Assembly (NCBI GenBank): GCA_023457355.1
Contig: JAEWLW010000009.1
Location: forward strand, 1 to 64,000
Direction of reading: 5' to 3'
DNA: 64,000 nucleotides
Source of the DNA: Bacillota bacterium
GTDB taxonomy: Bacteria; Bacillota; Clostridia; Oscillospirales; Ruminococcaceae
The position numbers were made by a program, and so were the translations under genes. This document shows positions 49,886 through 58,479 of the stretch, in pieces (positions within the stretch are counted from its first letter, which is position 1; every line of letters starts with the position of its first letter). The notes beneath the pieces were generated by a model, which was given only the letters and a program-made list of their open reading frames with translations, did no database searches and was not told the DNA's origin.

Positions 49886-51266
49886 CTATTGGAGCAAGGA
49901 ACTGCGTCAGGGCTACCCTGAAAAGAAGATCGGCGCCAAAAGACAAAATGCGTTTGCCGTCTTTTCGGGGCTGTTTTCCTTTGTTCTTTATTTTACGCTG
50001 CAAACCTTAAAAGAGAGCGTTGTTTACGATACATTCCCGGAGATTATGCAGGCCAGCTATTTTTCCACGCTGTATGTCTATATTCACATAGCGTTTTTTC
50101 TGAATGCCCTCTATTTGATGATTTATTATGATGTGCTCTTTTTGTCGGAAATTAAGAATAATGCCTGGTATCTGCTGATAAAAATGCGGTATCGCCCTTC
50201 GACAATGATTTTTTTAAAGCTGGTGGCCCTTGTGGCATTTATCCTTAAAAACTATGCGGTCGGCTTTGCCGTTACGGCCTTGTTATCTGTTTTTTTGAAG
50301 TTTCCATTTGTGCTTTCCTATATTCCCGCGCTGTTTATCAGCGGGTTTTTGGATTTGATCGCCATGCTTATCCTGTCGTTGACCCTTTCGCTGTTTGTAC
50401 GCGACCCGGTCAATACTCGCGGGCTCATCGCCGTTTGCGCTGTTGCCGTCAAGATGCTGGAGACCTTCACCGGATACGACGTTATTTTGAAGAACAGGAT
50501 AGCCATGCAGAACATAGCCGTTCTCTTTGATGCCGGTCAATCCATTTACTTTCCGGTTGTCGCTGCTATGACAGCCCTTTGCGGATGGATCTATGTGCTG
50601 CGGGCCGGTTATCTGGCGAAATACTACAGTGCCAAGGAGGCCATATTCCCCCGAACGGTCAGCGCCGGGCAAATTCATCCGGCGACGGGCAGAATTGTAC
50701 CCACGGGCATCAGAATGAAAGCGCCGTGGGTGAAGAAGGCCATCCATGGCGCGGCCGGTGCGGTGCTGGTGGCGGTTATTCTGATCAATTTGTTTTTTAA
50801 TCTGTTTATTATTTTCATCAATGCGGTAACGCCTGGAAAAGAGGTTGCGATAGGGGGAAGAATTCCGCTTATTTTTCAGTCTGAAACCATGTTCCCGGAA
50901 ATTATGAAAAACGACCTGGCCTTTTTTAGCCGGACCGACGACGCGAGCCGCCTTGAAACAGGGCAGATCATACTGTTTGAACAGGATAACCTGCTTTATG
51001 TTGAAAGAATTATTCAGAAAAACGCCGACACATTGGTGGTTGATATTGATCATTACCCGCCGATGGCCCAACCCGGCGCCATGCGCAAAACGGTGCCCGT
51101 GCCGGACGTGCACGGCATTTACGTCGGAAAAAACCGGTGGCTGGGGGCGTTGATTCTGTTTGCGAATACCATCATCGGAAGAATTGTTTTTTTAATTGTG
51201 CCGACATTTTTCCTCTTTTATCGCGAACAGATCATCGCCCTGTTTAAAAAGAGGGGCGAGCGCTGA
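49869..51266 (+). CDS. ABC-2-permease-like/pseudo-signal-peptidase fusion protein
   Basis: A 465-residue membrane protein. Residues 25-250 hold about six hydrophobic segments like a short ABC-2 permease. After a linker, a membrane segment (295-320), an outside domain (321-425) and a last membrane segment (426-450) follow the plan of type I signal peptidase. SETMFPEI (338-345) lies where SipW has TGSMDP, ETGQIILF (363-370) matches AGDIVTF, and LYVERII (376-382) matches VTHRVVE. The catalytic Ser and His are thus replaced by Thr and Glu. The ATG at 49869 is internal to the previous gene, and the longer frame is rejected. I know no characterised homologue. Confidence 0.75.
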   Translation: MIYRNSYWSKELRQGYPEKKIGAKRQNAFAVFSGLFSFVLYFTLQTLKESVVYDTFPEIMQASYFSTLYVYIHIAFFLNALYLMIYYDVLFLSEIKNNAWYLLIKMRYRPSTMIFLKLVALVAFILKNYAVGFAVTALLSVFLKFPFVLSYIPALFISGFLDLIAMLILSLTLSLFVRDPVNTRGLIAVCAVAVKMLETFTGYDVILKNRIAMQNIAVLFDAGQSIYFPVVAAMTALCGWIYVLRAGYLAKYYSAKEAIFPRTVSAGQIHPATGRIVPTGIRMKAPWVKKAIHGAAGAVLVAVILINLFFNLFIIFINAVTPGKEVAIGGRIPLIFQSETMFPEIMKNDLAFFSRTDDASRLETGQIILFEQDNLLYVERIIQKNADTLVVDIDHYPPMAQPGAMRKTVPVPDVHGIYVGKNRWLGALILFANTIIGRIVFLIVPTFFLFYREQIIALFKKRGER

Positions 51267-51316
51267 CAGGTTCTTCAACGTTGTACCCTGGCAGAGGCAT
51301 GGGGCTGTTATTGGTG

Positions 51317-51360
51317 GAGCAGTAAAAGGGCCCGGCTTTTGCCGGACCCTTTTACTGCTC
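51317..51360. terminator. Strong bidirectional terminator
   Basis: Long stem GAGCAGTAAAAGGG(C)CCGGC / GCCGGACCCTTTTACTGCTC between the convergent membrane fusion gene and tctA. Confidence 0.88.
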
Positions 51361-51401
51361 GCAAACGGTCAGAATCAGAAATGCATCGTATGACGTGAAA
51401 G

Positions 51402-52946
51402 TCAATCCTCGTGCGCGGTATCCGCCAGAGCGTTGGGGTCAGCCGGGGCCGCCTTTTTGTTAATAACTTTCATCAGCACCGGGCTGAACAGCGCAAAGAT
51501 TACTAAAACAGCCAGTGCCATTGAAATGGGGCGGGTCATAAAATAGTTGAAAAATCCGATGCGCTTGGTGATGACCAGCGTCTGGCGGAAGTTGGTTTCC
51601 GCAATAGGCCCAAGAATCATTGCAAGAACCACAGGGGCGGTTGCAAAGCCGTATTTACGCATAAAATAACCGACCAGCCCAAAAATCAACATGACATAAA
51701 CATCAAAGATGCTCTGCCGCACGGCATAAGAGCCCACGGTGGAAAGCGCAATAATGATCGGTGCCAGCACGGTCATCTTTACAGTGGATATTTTGACGAC
51801 CTGTTTGCAGACCAGCAGGCCGCAGACGCCCATCAGGATATTGGCCAGCATGAAAGCCAGAATGATACAGTAAACAACCGGGCCGGTCAAGGCGTCGGAA
51901 AACAGCTTGTAACCGGGGTTGAGGCCTTTGATCATCAGGCCGCCCAGCATGATGGCCGCCACGCCGGAGCCCGGGATTCCCAGCGTCAAAAGGGGAATCA
52001 GTGCGCCGCCGGTCACGGCATTGTTCGCCGTTTCTGAAGCTGCTATGCCCACCAGGGAACCATGCCCGAACTCTTCGGGGTGCTTGGAGGAATTCTTGGC
52101 GGTATTATAAGAGATCCAGGAGCCGATGTCGCCGCCGGCACCGGGCAGAATGCCCACCAGAATGCCGATGATCGAGCTCTGGGCAATGGTTGGGATAAGC
52201 GGTTTAAATTCCGGCCAGGGGAGCAGCGGGCTGCCCGTGAGGTTTTTGGCACTCTCGTCCAGAATGGTTTTTTTGCCTTTCACCACATCTTCAATTGAGA
52301 ACATAACCTGGCTCAGCGAGAACAGTCCGATCATAGCGGGTACCAGTTGGACACCGGCCTGAAGCTCCAGCATGCCGAAGCAGTAACGGGGCGCCGAGCT
52401 TTGAATATCCAGCCCGATGCAGCCGATCATCAGACCCAGGCATCCCGAAAGAAGGCCCTTCATCATATTGTCGCCGGCCAGCGAGCCGATGATGGTCAGG
52501 CCGAACACGCCGATCAGAAAATATTCCAGACTGCTGAATTTTAAAGCCACCTGTGAGAGCGCCGGGGCGATAAGCAGCAAAGCAATGGCGGAGACCGTGC
52601 CGCCGATCATCGAACAAACGGTGGAGGTACCGATGGCCTTGAGGCCCTTGCCCTGCTTTGTGAGGGCAAACCCGTCGGCCGCGGTTGCGGCGGATGCGGG
52701 CGTGCCGGGTGTATGCAGCAGGCAGGCTGTGACAGAGCCGCCATAGATGGCGGAAGTATAAACGGCGACCAGCAGTGTGATTCCGGCTTCGCCGCTCATG
52801 CTGAAGGTGACCGGAATCAGCAGCGCAACGGCCATGGAGGCAGACAGGCCGGGCATGGCGCCAATGAACATGCCGCCCAATGTGCCTGTAATCAACGCCA
52901 GAATAACATCCAGATGTGTGAGCAGTTCTAAACCTTTTATAATCAT
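51402..52946 (-). CDS. tctA: Tripartite tricarboxylate transporter large permease (TctA)
   Basis: The 514-residue large permease of a tripartite tricarboxylate-type (TTT) transporter, with about 11-12 hydrophobic segments. The family motif GAMPGLSASMAVALLIPVTF lies near residue 28, followed by GGSVTACLLHTPGTPASAATAADG near 70 and GILPGAGGDIGSWISYN near 260. GGGGG precedes the start. Its charged C-terminus is cytoplasmic. It is last of tctC-tctB-tctA on the minus strand, 11 bp after tctB. TTT systems import di- or tricarboxylates and other organic acids. Confidence 0.94.
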   Translation of the reverse strand: MIIKGLELLTHLDVILALITGTLGGMFIGAMPGLSASMAVALLIPVTFSMSGEAGITLLVAVYTSAIYGGSVTACLLHTPGTPASAATAADGFALTKQGKGLKAIGTSTVCSMIGGTVSAIALLLIAPALSQVALKFSSLEYFLIGVFGLTIIGSLAGDNMMKGLLSGCLGLMIGCIGLDIQSSAPRYCFGMLELQAGVQLVPAMIGLFSLSQVMFSIEDVVKGKKTILDESAKNLTGSPLLPWPEFKPLIPTIAQSSIIGILVGILPGAGGDIGSWISYNTAKNSSKHPEEFGHGSLVGIAASETANNAVTGGALIPLLTLGIPGSGVAAIMLGGLMIKGLNPGYKLFSDALTGPVVYCIILAFMLANILMGVCGLLVCKQVVKISTVKMTVLAPIIIALSTVGSYAVRQSIFDVYVMLIFGLVGYFMRKYGFATAPVVLAMILGPIAETNFRQTLVITKRIGFFNYFMTRPISMALAVLVIFALFSPVLMKVINKKAAPADPNALADTAHED

Positions 52947-52957
52947 GTCGGCACCCC

Positions 52958-53392
52958 CTATCTCATCAGCGGCACTTTGAGTACCATCACAAACAAGGCA
53001 TAGATAAATGCCAGGTAGATGACATCAATGGTGATGATCAGCCAGAGCGGTTTCACCTTTTCAACCAGCATAAATACGAGAAGCATAATGGCGGTTGCGA
53101 CAAAATAGTTGAAAAAGTTGAACAGCAGACAGTACAGCACCACGCCCAAAAACATGAGGATGGGCATTTTGATTTCGTCAATGGATGTATATCCCGCATC
53201 CGGGGAATTTTTGCGGAGTTGGCTGACACTGCGAACCAGCAAAGCGGTGTTGCACACGATAGCCACAGTCAGAATCATATGCGGCATGACTTCCGACCCG
53301 CTCTTCATGGTTAAGGTCTGCCAGTAACAAAATAGAATAAACAAATAAATCAAAGCACAGACCAAAATATCCTGCTTCGCCTTTTTGCACAC
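52958..53392 (-). CDS. tctB: Tripartite tricarboxylate transporter small permease (TctB)
   Basis: The 144-residue small membrane subunit with four hydrophobic segments; TctB proteins are poorly conserved in sequence, and the call rests on topology and on its place between tctC and tctA. The start at 53392 lies about 100 bp after the tctC stop; AGGGGAGG is upstream. Confidence 0.88.
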   Translation of the reverse strand: MCKKAKQDILVCALIYLFILFCYWQTLTMKSGSEVMPHMILTVAIVCNTALLVRSVSQLRKNSPDAGYTSIDEIKMPILMFLGVVLYCLLFNFFNYFVATAIMLLVFMLVEKVKPLWLIITIDVIYLAFIYALFVMVLKVPLMR

Positions 53393-53491
53393 AAGTAAGT
53401 CCTCCCCTTCTTATACGTTGCGCTTTTGAGGTAGCGCGCCCGGGTGTTCCATAGCGCCGTGCGAATACCGGCTATCGTTTCAAAACAGCAA

Positions 53492-54538
53492 TCACACACC
53501 GTACACTTCGCGGGCAATGCTTTGAATTTCGTTGAGGTAGTCGGTGTAGGCCTGTCCCTCCTGGAAATCGGTGGTGGTGTAGATGTCCATCAGCTGCTTG
53601 ATCATGTCGGGATCCTGAACCGCTTTTTTGACGGCGGCGCTCAGGGCGGCCTTAATGTCATCGGGAACGCTCTTGAGCATCGCATAACCGCGGCTGGAGC
53701 AGCCGACAATCTTGTTCCCGGTCAGTTCTTCATAGGTGGGGACATCGGGCAGGTTGGGGTCGCGCTTTTCGGCAAAAACGCAGAGGATTTTGTACTGCCC
53801 CTCTTTGTCTCCGGCCACCATCTCAGAAACGTTGCCCATAGCGAAATCGGTTGTGCCGTTGAGCAGCATGGTGATGTTGTCGCCCGAGCCGCCGGAAGCG
53901 ATGATGTCAATTTCGCCGCCGATATTCTTCGCCATGAGACGGTCGGCCGTGGCGTCGTCTGAAGTGATGCCCAATCCGGAAGCCGAGGTGATTAAAGAGC
54001 CCTGCTTCTTCCAGTATTCAGAGAAGGTCGCCCAGTCGGAGAAGCGGTCATCGTCCGTGCGGATGGCCATGCAGTTCGAGTCGGTAACCTGGTTGCAGAT
54101 CAGCTCAAAGTCGTTCTGATCATACTTCATGGTGTTGTCCGGGTCATATTTGCCTGCGGTGACGTTCGGACTGTTGATTAAGAAGAAGCTATAGCCGTCA
54201 GCCGGTGTGTTTTCCATCATTTGATTCCACATGACCCAGCCGGAGGCACCGGCGACATTTTCCACCGTGCAGGTTGTGCCCAGAATTTCGCCGACTTTAA
54301 CAGCCATTAAACGGCAGAGCGTGTCCGAGCTGCCGCCGGCGGAATAGCCGCAATACAGGATAATATTTTTCTTGCCGGGGTAAGTGCTCGCACCGGCGGT
54401 GCTGGAAGCTGCGGCGGGAGCGGCAGTCGGGGTGCCGCCAGACGCATTCGCCTTGGAAGGGGACGACGAACCACAGGCGCTCAGGGTCATGGCAATAGCC
54501 AGCGCAACTGCCGCCATAGAAATAGATTTCCTTTTCAT
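53492..54538 (-). CDS. tctC: Tripartite tricarboxylate transporter binding lipoprotein (TctC)
   Basis: The 348-residue extracellular solute receptor. The signal peptide ends in a lipobox (TLSAC) and is followed by a Ser/Ala/Pro-rich linker. The mature part has the Bug/TctC fold: NIILYCGYSAGGSSDTLCR forms the first ligand loop, and VENVAGASGWVMWNQM the second helix region. The start at 54538 is preceded by AAGGAG; the upstream frame from 54562 covers this ribosome site and is rejected. It should deliver the carboxylate catabolised by the downstream dehydrogenases and aldolases. Confidence 0.93.
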   Translation of the reverse strand: MKRKSISMAAVALAIAMTLSACGSSSPSKANASGGTPTAAPAAASSTAGASTYPGKKNIILYCGYSAGGSSDTLCRLMAVKVGEILGTTCTVENVAGASGWVMWNQMMENTPADGYSFFLINSPNVTAGKYDPDNTMKYDQNDFELICNQVTDSNCMAIRTDDDRFSDWATFSEYWKKQGSLITSASGLGITSDDATADRLMAKNIGGEIDIIASGGSGDNITMLLNGTTDFAMGNVSEMVAGDKEGQYKILCVFAEKRDPNLPDVPTYEELTGNKIVGCSSRGYAMLKSVPDDIKAALSAAVKKAVQDPDMIKQLMDIYTTTDFQEGQAYTDYLNEIQSIAREVYGV

Positions 54539-54567
54539 ACTTGTTTTCTCCTTCTTTTTCATCTATC

Positions 54568-54600
54568 TATTCGAGAGACTAAAGCTCGAATAAACTATAG
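54568..54600 (-). promoter_or_regulatory. tctCBA promoter element with palindrome
   Basis: A perfect inverted repeat TATTCGAG-N9-CTCGAATA (54568-54592) lies 30-54 bp before the tctC start. On the minus strand a -10-like TATAGT (54595-54600) is directly upstream of it; no good -35 is visible. The palindrome would cover the transcription start and is a likely operator. The rest of the spacer to the dehydrogenase gene (54601-55029) contains a small CGTTTTT / AAAAACG hairpin (54810-54827) and nothing else that I recognise. Confidence 0.55.
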
Positions 54601-55029
54601 TGATGTTTTGGACTTTGGTCTGCTTACCAGAAATGCTTATTTAAGTGCCGGAAAGTATCGCCGGTTTTTAGCTGCAATGCCGGTGGCGCAAAGCGTTTTG
54701 TACATACGGATGAAGGAAGTGCGAACAACAGTGGTGGACAGAAAATATGAAATGAAAGATTGCCGACAGAGAACTGGCAAATTGCACATATAATCATGAT
54801 ATATAGGTGCGTTTTTATACAAAAACGGCTGGTACATCAACTATAACACAATTTATAAATTCGTGTACTGGCAAAAAAATTATACTTATCATAGCAAAAA
54901 GGATATACTTCAAGCTTGCCGGGTATGCTGTTTTCAGGCGTATGTTGTGCCCCAAAAGCGCCGATGGGCTTAAAATACACCGCTGAAAGTAAACTTTTCT
55001 GTCCAATTTCTGCGGTGCATATTAGTCGT

Positions 55030-55995
55030 TTAAATATTAACGATGTGAGTTGGGCTGCCGTTGAGATAGGCCTGAACATTGGCGACGGTGCAATCCATGA
55101 TGCGCTGGCGGCTTTCTTTGGGTGCCCAGGAGATATGCGGTGTAATGATGCAGTTTTTAGCTTTAAGCAATGGGTTATCGCCGCGGATGGGTTCGGTTGA
55201 AACAACATCCAAACCGGCCGCGTAGATTTTGCCGCTGTTCAAAGCGTCTGCAAGGTCCTGCTCAACAATCAACTGGCCCCGGCTGTTGTTGAGCAGAATA
55301 ACGCCGTCTTTCATTTTAGCGATGGATTCTTTGCGGATGATGCCCTGTGTCTCGGGGAAGAGCGGGCAATGCAGCGCAATAACATCCGATTCGGATAAAA
55401 GGGTGTCCAGGTCGACATATTCGGCGATAGCACGGCCGCTTTCACTTTCAAAACGGTCAAAAGCCAGCACCCGCATATCCATAGCCCTGGCGATTTTGCC
55501 GGTCTGCTGCCCGATGCGGCCAAAACCGATAATGCCCATTGTTTTATTCGCCAGCTCAATCAGCGGGTAGTCCCAGTAACACCAGTCGGCGCAGTTCTCC
55601 CAGCGGCCTTGATGGACGGTTTGGCTGTGATGCGCCACATGATGGCAGATTTCCAGCAGCATGGCAATGGCAAACTGCCCCACGGCTGCGGTGCCATAGG
55701 TGGGCACGTTGGAAACCGGTATGTTCTTTTCGCGGGCATAGGCATAATCCACAACGTTGTAGCCGGTGGCCAAAACACTGATGAATGCCAGGCTGGGGCT
55801 GGCGTCGATCACCCTTTTTGTGATGGGCGTCTTGTTGGTAAGGACAACCTGTGCGCCTTTGATACGGCTGATTGCTTCATCCTCATCCGTTAAGCTGGTG
55901 CGGTCATAAACCGTCAGCTCCCCCAGGTGTGCCAGCGCATCCCAACTCAGGTCGCCGGGGTTTTCGGTATATCCGTCCAGAACAACAATTTTCAT
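55030..55995 (-). CDS. D-2-hydroxyacid dehydrogenase 1
   Basis: A 321-residue NAD-dependent D-isomer-specific 2-hydroxyacid dehydrogenase, resembling glycerate/hydroxypyruvate reductases. The nucleotide-binding motif is MGIIGFGRIGQQTG, the catalytic Arg lies in LLNNSRGQLIVE, the Glu in DVVSTEP and the His in ITPHISWAP. The start at 55995 begins MKIVVLDGY and has GGAAGGGAG upstream. Its promoter, at 56343-56411, is nearly identical to that of the dehydrogenase gene at 60621. A leader of about 350 bases lies between promoter and gene. Confidence 0.9.
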   Translation of the reverse strand: MKIVVLDGYTENPGDLSWDALAHLGELTVYDRTSLTDEDEAISRIKGAQVVLTNKTPITKRVIDASPSLAFISVLATGYNVVDYAYAREKNIPVSNVPTYGTAAVGQFAIAMLLEICHHVAHHSQTVHQGRWENCADWCYWDYPLIELANKTMGIIGFGRIGQQTGKIARAMDMRVLAFDRFESESGRAIAEYVDLDTLLSESDVIALHCPLFPETQGIIRKESIAKMKDGVILLNNSRGQLIVEQDLADALNSGKIYAAGLDVVSTEPIRGDNPLLKAKNCIITPHISWAPKESRQRIMDCTVANVQAYLNGSPTHIVNI

Positions 55996-56342
55996 AACCG
56001 GAACGCTCCCTTCCAACTGCGCGATCAATCACAGCGAATCAAAATACGATGCCGTACTATTGACGGTATCACGTTTTTACGGCCTTGTAAAAGACGGCTT
56101 TTCCTATTAATCCATAAGAGTTTGCCTATATATGAGGTTTGAACATTTTAAAAGTGTCACATCAACAGTGAAAACCATGCAGCTGTATAGCTGATTTTAA
56201 TTGTGATTTTTAAAAACGATTTGCAGGTGATTCACTAAAAAATAAGTTTGGCCGTCTGTTTTACAATGCACGCCTTGTCATTCGCAAAGCAAATGCTTAG
56301 GTATTATCCAAAGGTAGCGGCACAATAAAATAATGCATTTTA

Positions 56343-56411
56343 AATCACTACAAATTTAAGTATATCTGCTACATTTACTACATTCAATCGAAGGAATTCT
56401 CTAAAATCAGC
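56343..56411 (-). promoter_or_regulatory. Shared promoter/operator, copy 1
   Basis: On the minus strand TTGAAT (56382-56387), 17-base spacer, TATACT (56359-56364). Flanking sequence from GCTGAT (56411) to GTAGTGATT (56343-56351) is almost identical to the block at 60509-60579. AATGT repeats occur within the spacer. The leader downstream (56028-56342) is AT-rich with nothing else recognisable. The stretch 56412-56519 holds GGGGG/CCCCC (56434-56445) and GGTAAAA/TTTTACC (56453-56475) hairpins that may terminate the rraA transcript. Confidence 0.75.
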
Positions 56412-56519
56412 CTGAAAATTTAGATATTTTATCGGGGGAACCCCCAATTATAGGTAAAAAGAGAGCCCTTTTACCGCTTTTATGTAGTGAATGCAATCGA
56501 CTGCTTCCGAGCCGCAATC

Positions 56520-57194
56520 TCAGAACGCACAACCGATCTCACGGAGTTTTTCATCCACCCACGGACGGGAAAATTCACCTTTTGTGAGGATGTCTTCCAT
56601 AATTTTGGCCTCTTTGGCCATGGTGTCCCTGGTTGCGGCGGCTAGACGCTCGGCGTCAGCTGGGTCAATGATGATCACGCCATCTGCATCGCCGACAATA
56701 ATGTCGCCGGGTTTGACCAGTTTGCCGCCGATAACAACGGGCACGTTAATTTCTCCGGGGCCGTTCTTGTAAGGGCCGTTGGGGGTGACGCCCCTGGCAT
56801 AAACGGCAAAGTCGGTCAGTTTGCCTAATGCTTCGGCGTCGCGAATTGCGCCGTCGCACACAATGCCTGCAATGCCGCGCGCGCGGCAGTAGCTCACCAT
56901 GAGCTCGCCGAGGATGGAACGGTCGACGCTGCCGCCCACATCAATCATGATGACATCGCCGGGCTGTGCCAGATCCATCGCTTTGTGAAACATCAGGTTG
57001 TCGCCTGCGGGCATTCGAACGGTGAAAGCGGTGCCCAGCAGAGGGCTTTTATTGAAGGGGACGATGGTGGCATCCACCGCGGCGATACGGCCCATGTTGT
57101 CGTCGATATTGGCGACAGGCATGCCGCTGAACTGTTCGACCACCGCTTTGGGCGGACGCGCGATGTCATAAATGATTTTGCATCCGATACTCAT
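56520..57194 (-). CDS. RraA-like / 4-hydroxy-4-methyl-2-oxoglutarate aldolase family protein
   Basis: A 224-residue member of the RraA/HMG aldolase family. The catalytic GIVCDGAIRD segment, with the metal-binding Asp and the substrate Arg, is intact near residues 110-125. GDIIVGDADGVIIID is also typical. Enzymes of this fold cleave 4-hydroxy-4-methyl-2-oxoglutarate or decarboxylate oxaloacetate; RNase E inhibitors share the fold but not the context. GGAGG precedes the ATG at 57194. It lies 70 bp downstream of dehydrogenase 2, in one operon. Confidence 0.87.
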   Translation of the reverse strand: MSIGCKIIYDIARPPKAVVEQFSGMPVANIDDNMGRIAAVDATIVPFNKSPLLGTAFTVRMPAGDNLMFHKAMDLAQPGDVIMIDVGGSVDRSILGELMVSYCRARGIAGIVCDGAIRDAEALGKLTDFAVYARGVTPNGPYKNGPGEINVPVVIGGKLVKPGDIIVGDADGVIIIDPADAERLAAATRDTMAKEAKIMEDILTKGEFSRPWVDEKLREIGCAF

Positions 57195-57264
57195 TCTTTT
57201 TTCCTCCATTTTTGTTTGATTTCAGCTGAACAGGATTTCCCGTTCCGGCTGGAATGCATTCTTA

Positions 57265-58281
57265 TCAGATCAGTAGAAGGCCCAGGTCTTTTTTAAGAAC
57301 GGTGCGGTTGGCCACGTGGCTGGCGGGCAGCTTGCCTTGTGCGACCGCGTCCGGGACCAACGCACATACCATCCGAATTTGAGTGCGCTTGGAGCCTTCG
57401 CCATAAAACCCGCTGTGCGGTGTCAGGATGACATTATCCATCTTCAGCAGGGGGCTGTTGGGGGGGATGGGTTCCTGTTCGACGGTATCCAAACCGGCAT
57501 AGCGAATCTCACCGGTCTCCAATGCCCAGGCCAGATCATCCTGATCAATCAGCGGACCGCGGGCGGTGTTGATGATCATAGCGGTATTTTTCATTTTGCG
57601 GAAGGTTTCTTTGTTGAAAATATGGCGGGTCTCCTGATTGAGGGGCGCATGGAGCGACAAGATATCACTTTGTGCAATCAGCGTTTCGAAATCGACAAAT
57701 TCGACGTCGAATTGGCTGCGCTGCGCTTCGTTTACATAAGGGTCACAGGTGATGACACGGGTGTTGAATCCGCCGTGAAAAATTTCATACAGGCAGCGGG
57801 CAGCCCCGCCAAAACCATACAGGCCCAGCGTCATCTCGCGGACGTCACCGGGTAAAAAATATTGTCCTTTGGGCCACCCGCCCGCGCGGATCGTCCTGTC
57901 GTAATAGCCGACATTGCGGATGAGCCCCATGATCATGGCGGTGGCCAGATCGGCCAGTTCCCGTATACAAAATCCGGGCAGATTCAAAACAATTTTTTCC
58001 AGTTCGGTTGCGGCCTCCAGATCGATGGAGTTTACGCCGATGCCGAAGCGCTGAATGTACTTCAGGTTGGGCAGCGCCTGCATGACGCGCCGGGAAATGG
58101 GGGGATTCCCCGTCCCCAGAATGGCGATCGCCCCCTGGCACCCCGCTATGATCTCGTCCTCCGTGATGAAGTGTTTTGCTTCCAGTTGAATTCCCGCCTG
58201 CGCATAGGCTTGCCGGACCGTTTCCAGGTCCTGCGCTGTAGCGCTGCCGTAGTCCTTATCGACCACCACTGCTTTGAGCAT
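57265..58281 (-). CDS. D-2-hydroxyacid dehydrogenase 2
   Basis: A 338-residue D-2-hydroxyacid dehydrogenase-family protein. The nucleotide-binding loop reads LGLYGFGGAAR, with the usual GxGxxG as GFGGAA, the Arg motif is INTARGPLIDQ, the Glu is in DTVEQEP and the His in LTPHSGF. It is closest in layout to phosphoglycerate- and glyoxylate-type reductases. GGAAGGGA lies before the ATG. It is divergent from the LysR-RpiR pair, and forms an operon with the rraA-like gene. The unusual nucleotide loop may affect cofactor preference. Confidence 0.88.
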   Translation of the reverse strand: MLKAVVVDKDYGSATAQDLETVRQAYAQAGIQLEAKHFITEDEIIAGCQGAIAILGTGNPPISRRVMQALPNLKYIQRFGIGVNSIDLEAATELEKIVLNLPGFCIRELADLATAMIMGLIRNVGYYDRTIRAGGWPKGQYFLPGDVREMTLGLYGFGGAARCLYEIFHGGFNTRVITCDPYVNEAQRSQFDVEFVDFETLIAQSDILSLHAPLNQETRHIFNKETFRKMKNTAMIINTARGPLIDQDDLAWALETGEIRYAGLDTVEQEPIPPNSPLLKMDNVILTPHSGFYGEGSKRTQIRMVCALVPDAVAQGKLPASHVANRTVLKKDLGLLLI

Positions 58282-58378
58282 ATATGTCCCTTCCTTTTAA
58301 CTGGATTTAGCCGGATAAATGCCCGAAATTTTTATCTTAAGCATCAGCCGTCAGCATTTTGTACAAAAAGTTGCTGCC

Positions 58379-58430
58379 AATATGGTAGCACGCTGTTGAC
58401 ATGATGTACACTTCCAAATATAATATGGTA
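58379..58430 (+). promoter_or_regulatory. LysR-RpiR promoter flanked by AATATGGTA repeats
   Basis: TTGACA (58396-58401), 17-base spacer, TATAAT (58419-58424), about 55 bp before the LysR start. The 9-mer AATATGGTA occurs at 58379-58387 and 58422-58430, 43 bp apart, on either side of the core promoter. It lies in the divergent region shared with dehydrogenase 2. Confidence 0.7.
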
Positions 58431-58479
58431 AACATTCCTTTAATGTCATAATGACGCTGGCTTTAAGGGGGATTTGGTT

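Noticed and set aside
54608..54793. 61-codon plus-strand frame upstream of tctC
   Set aside because: No ribosome site; it overlaps the likely tctC promoter on the other strand.
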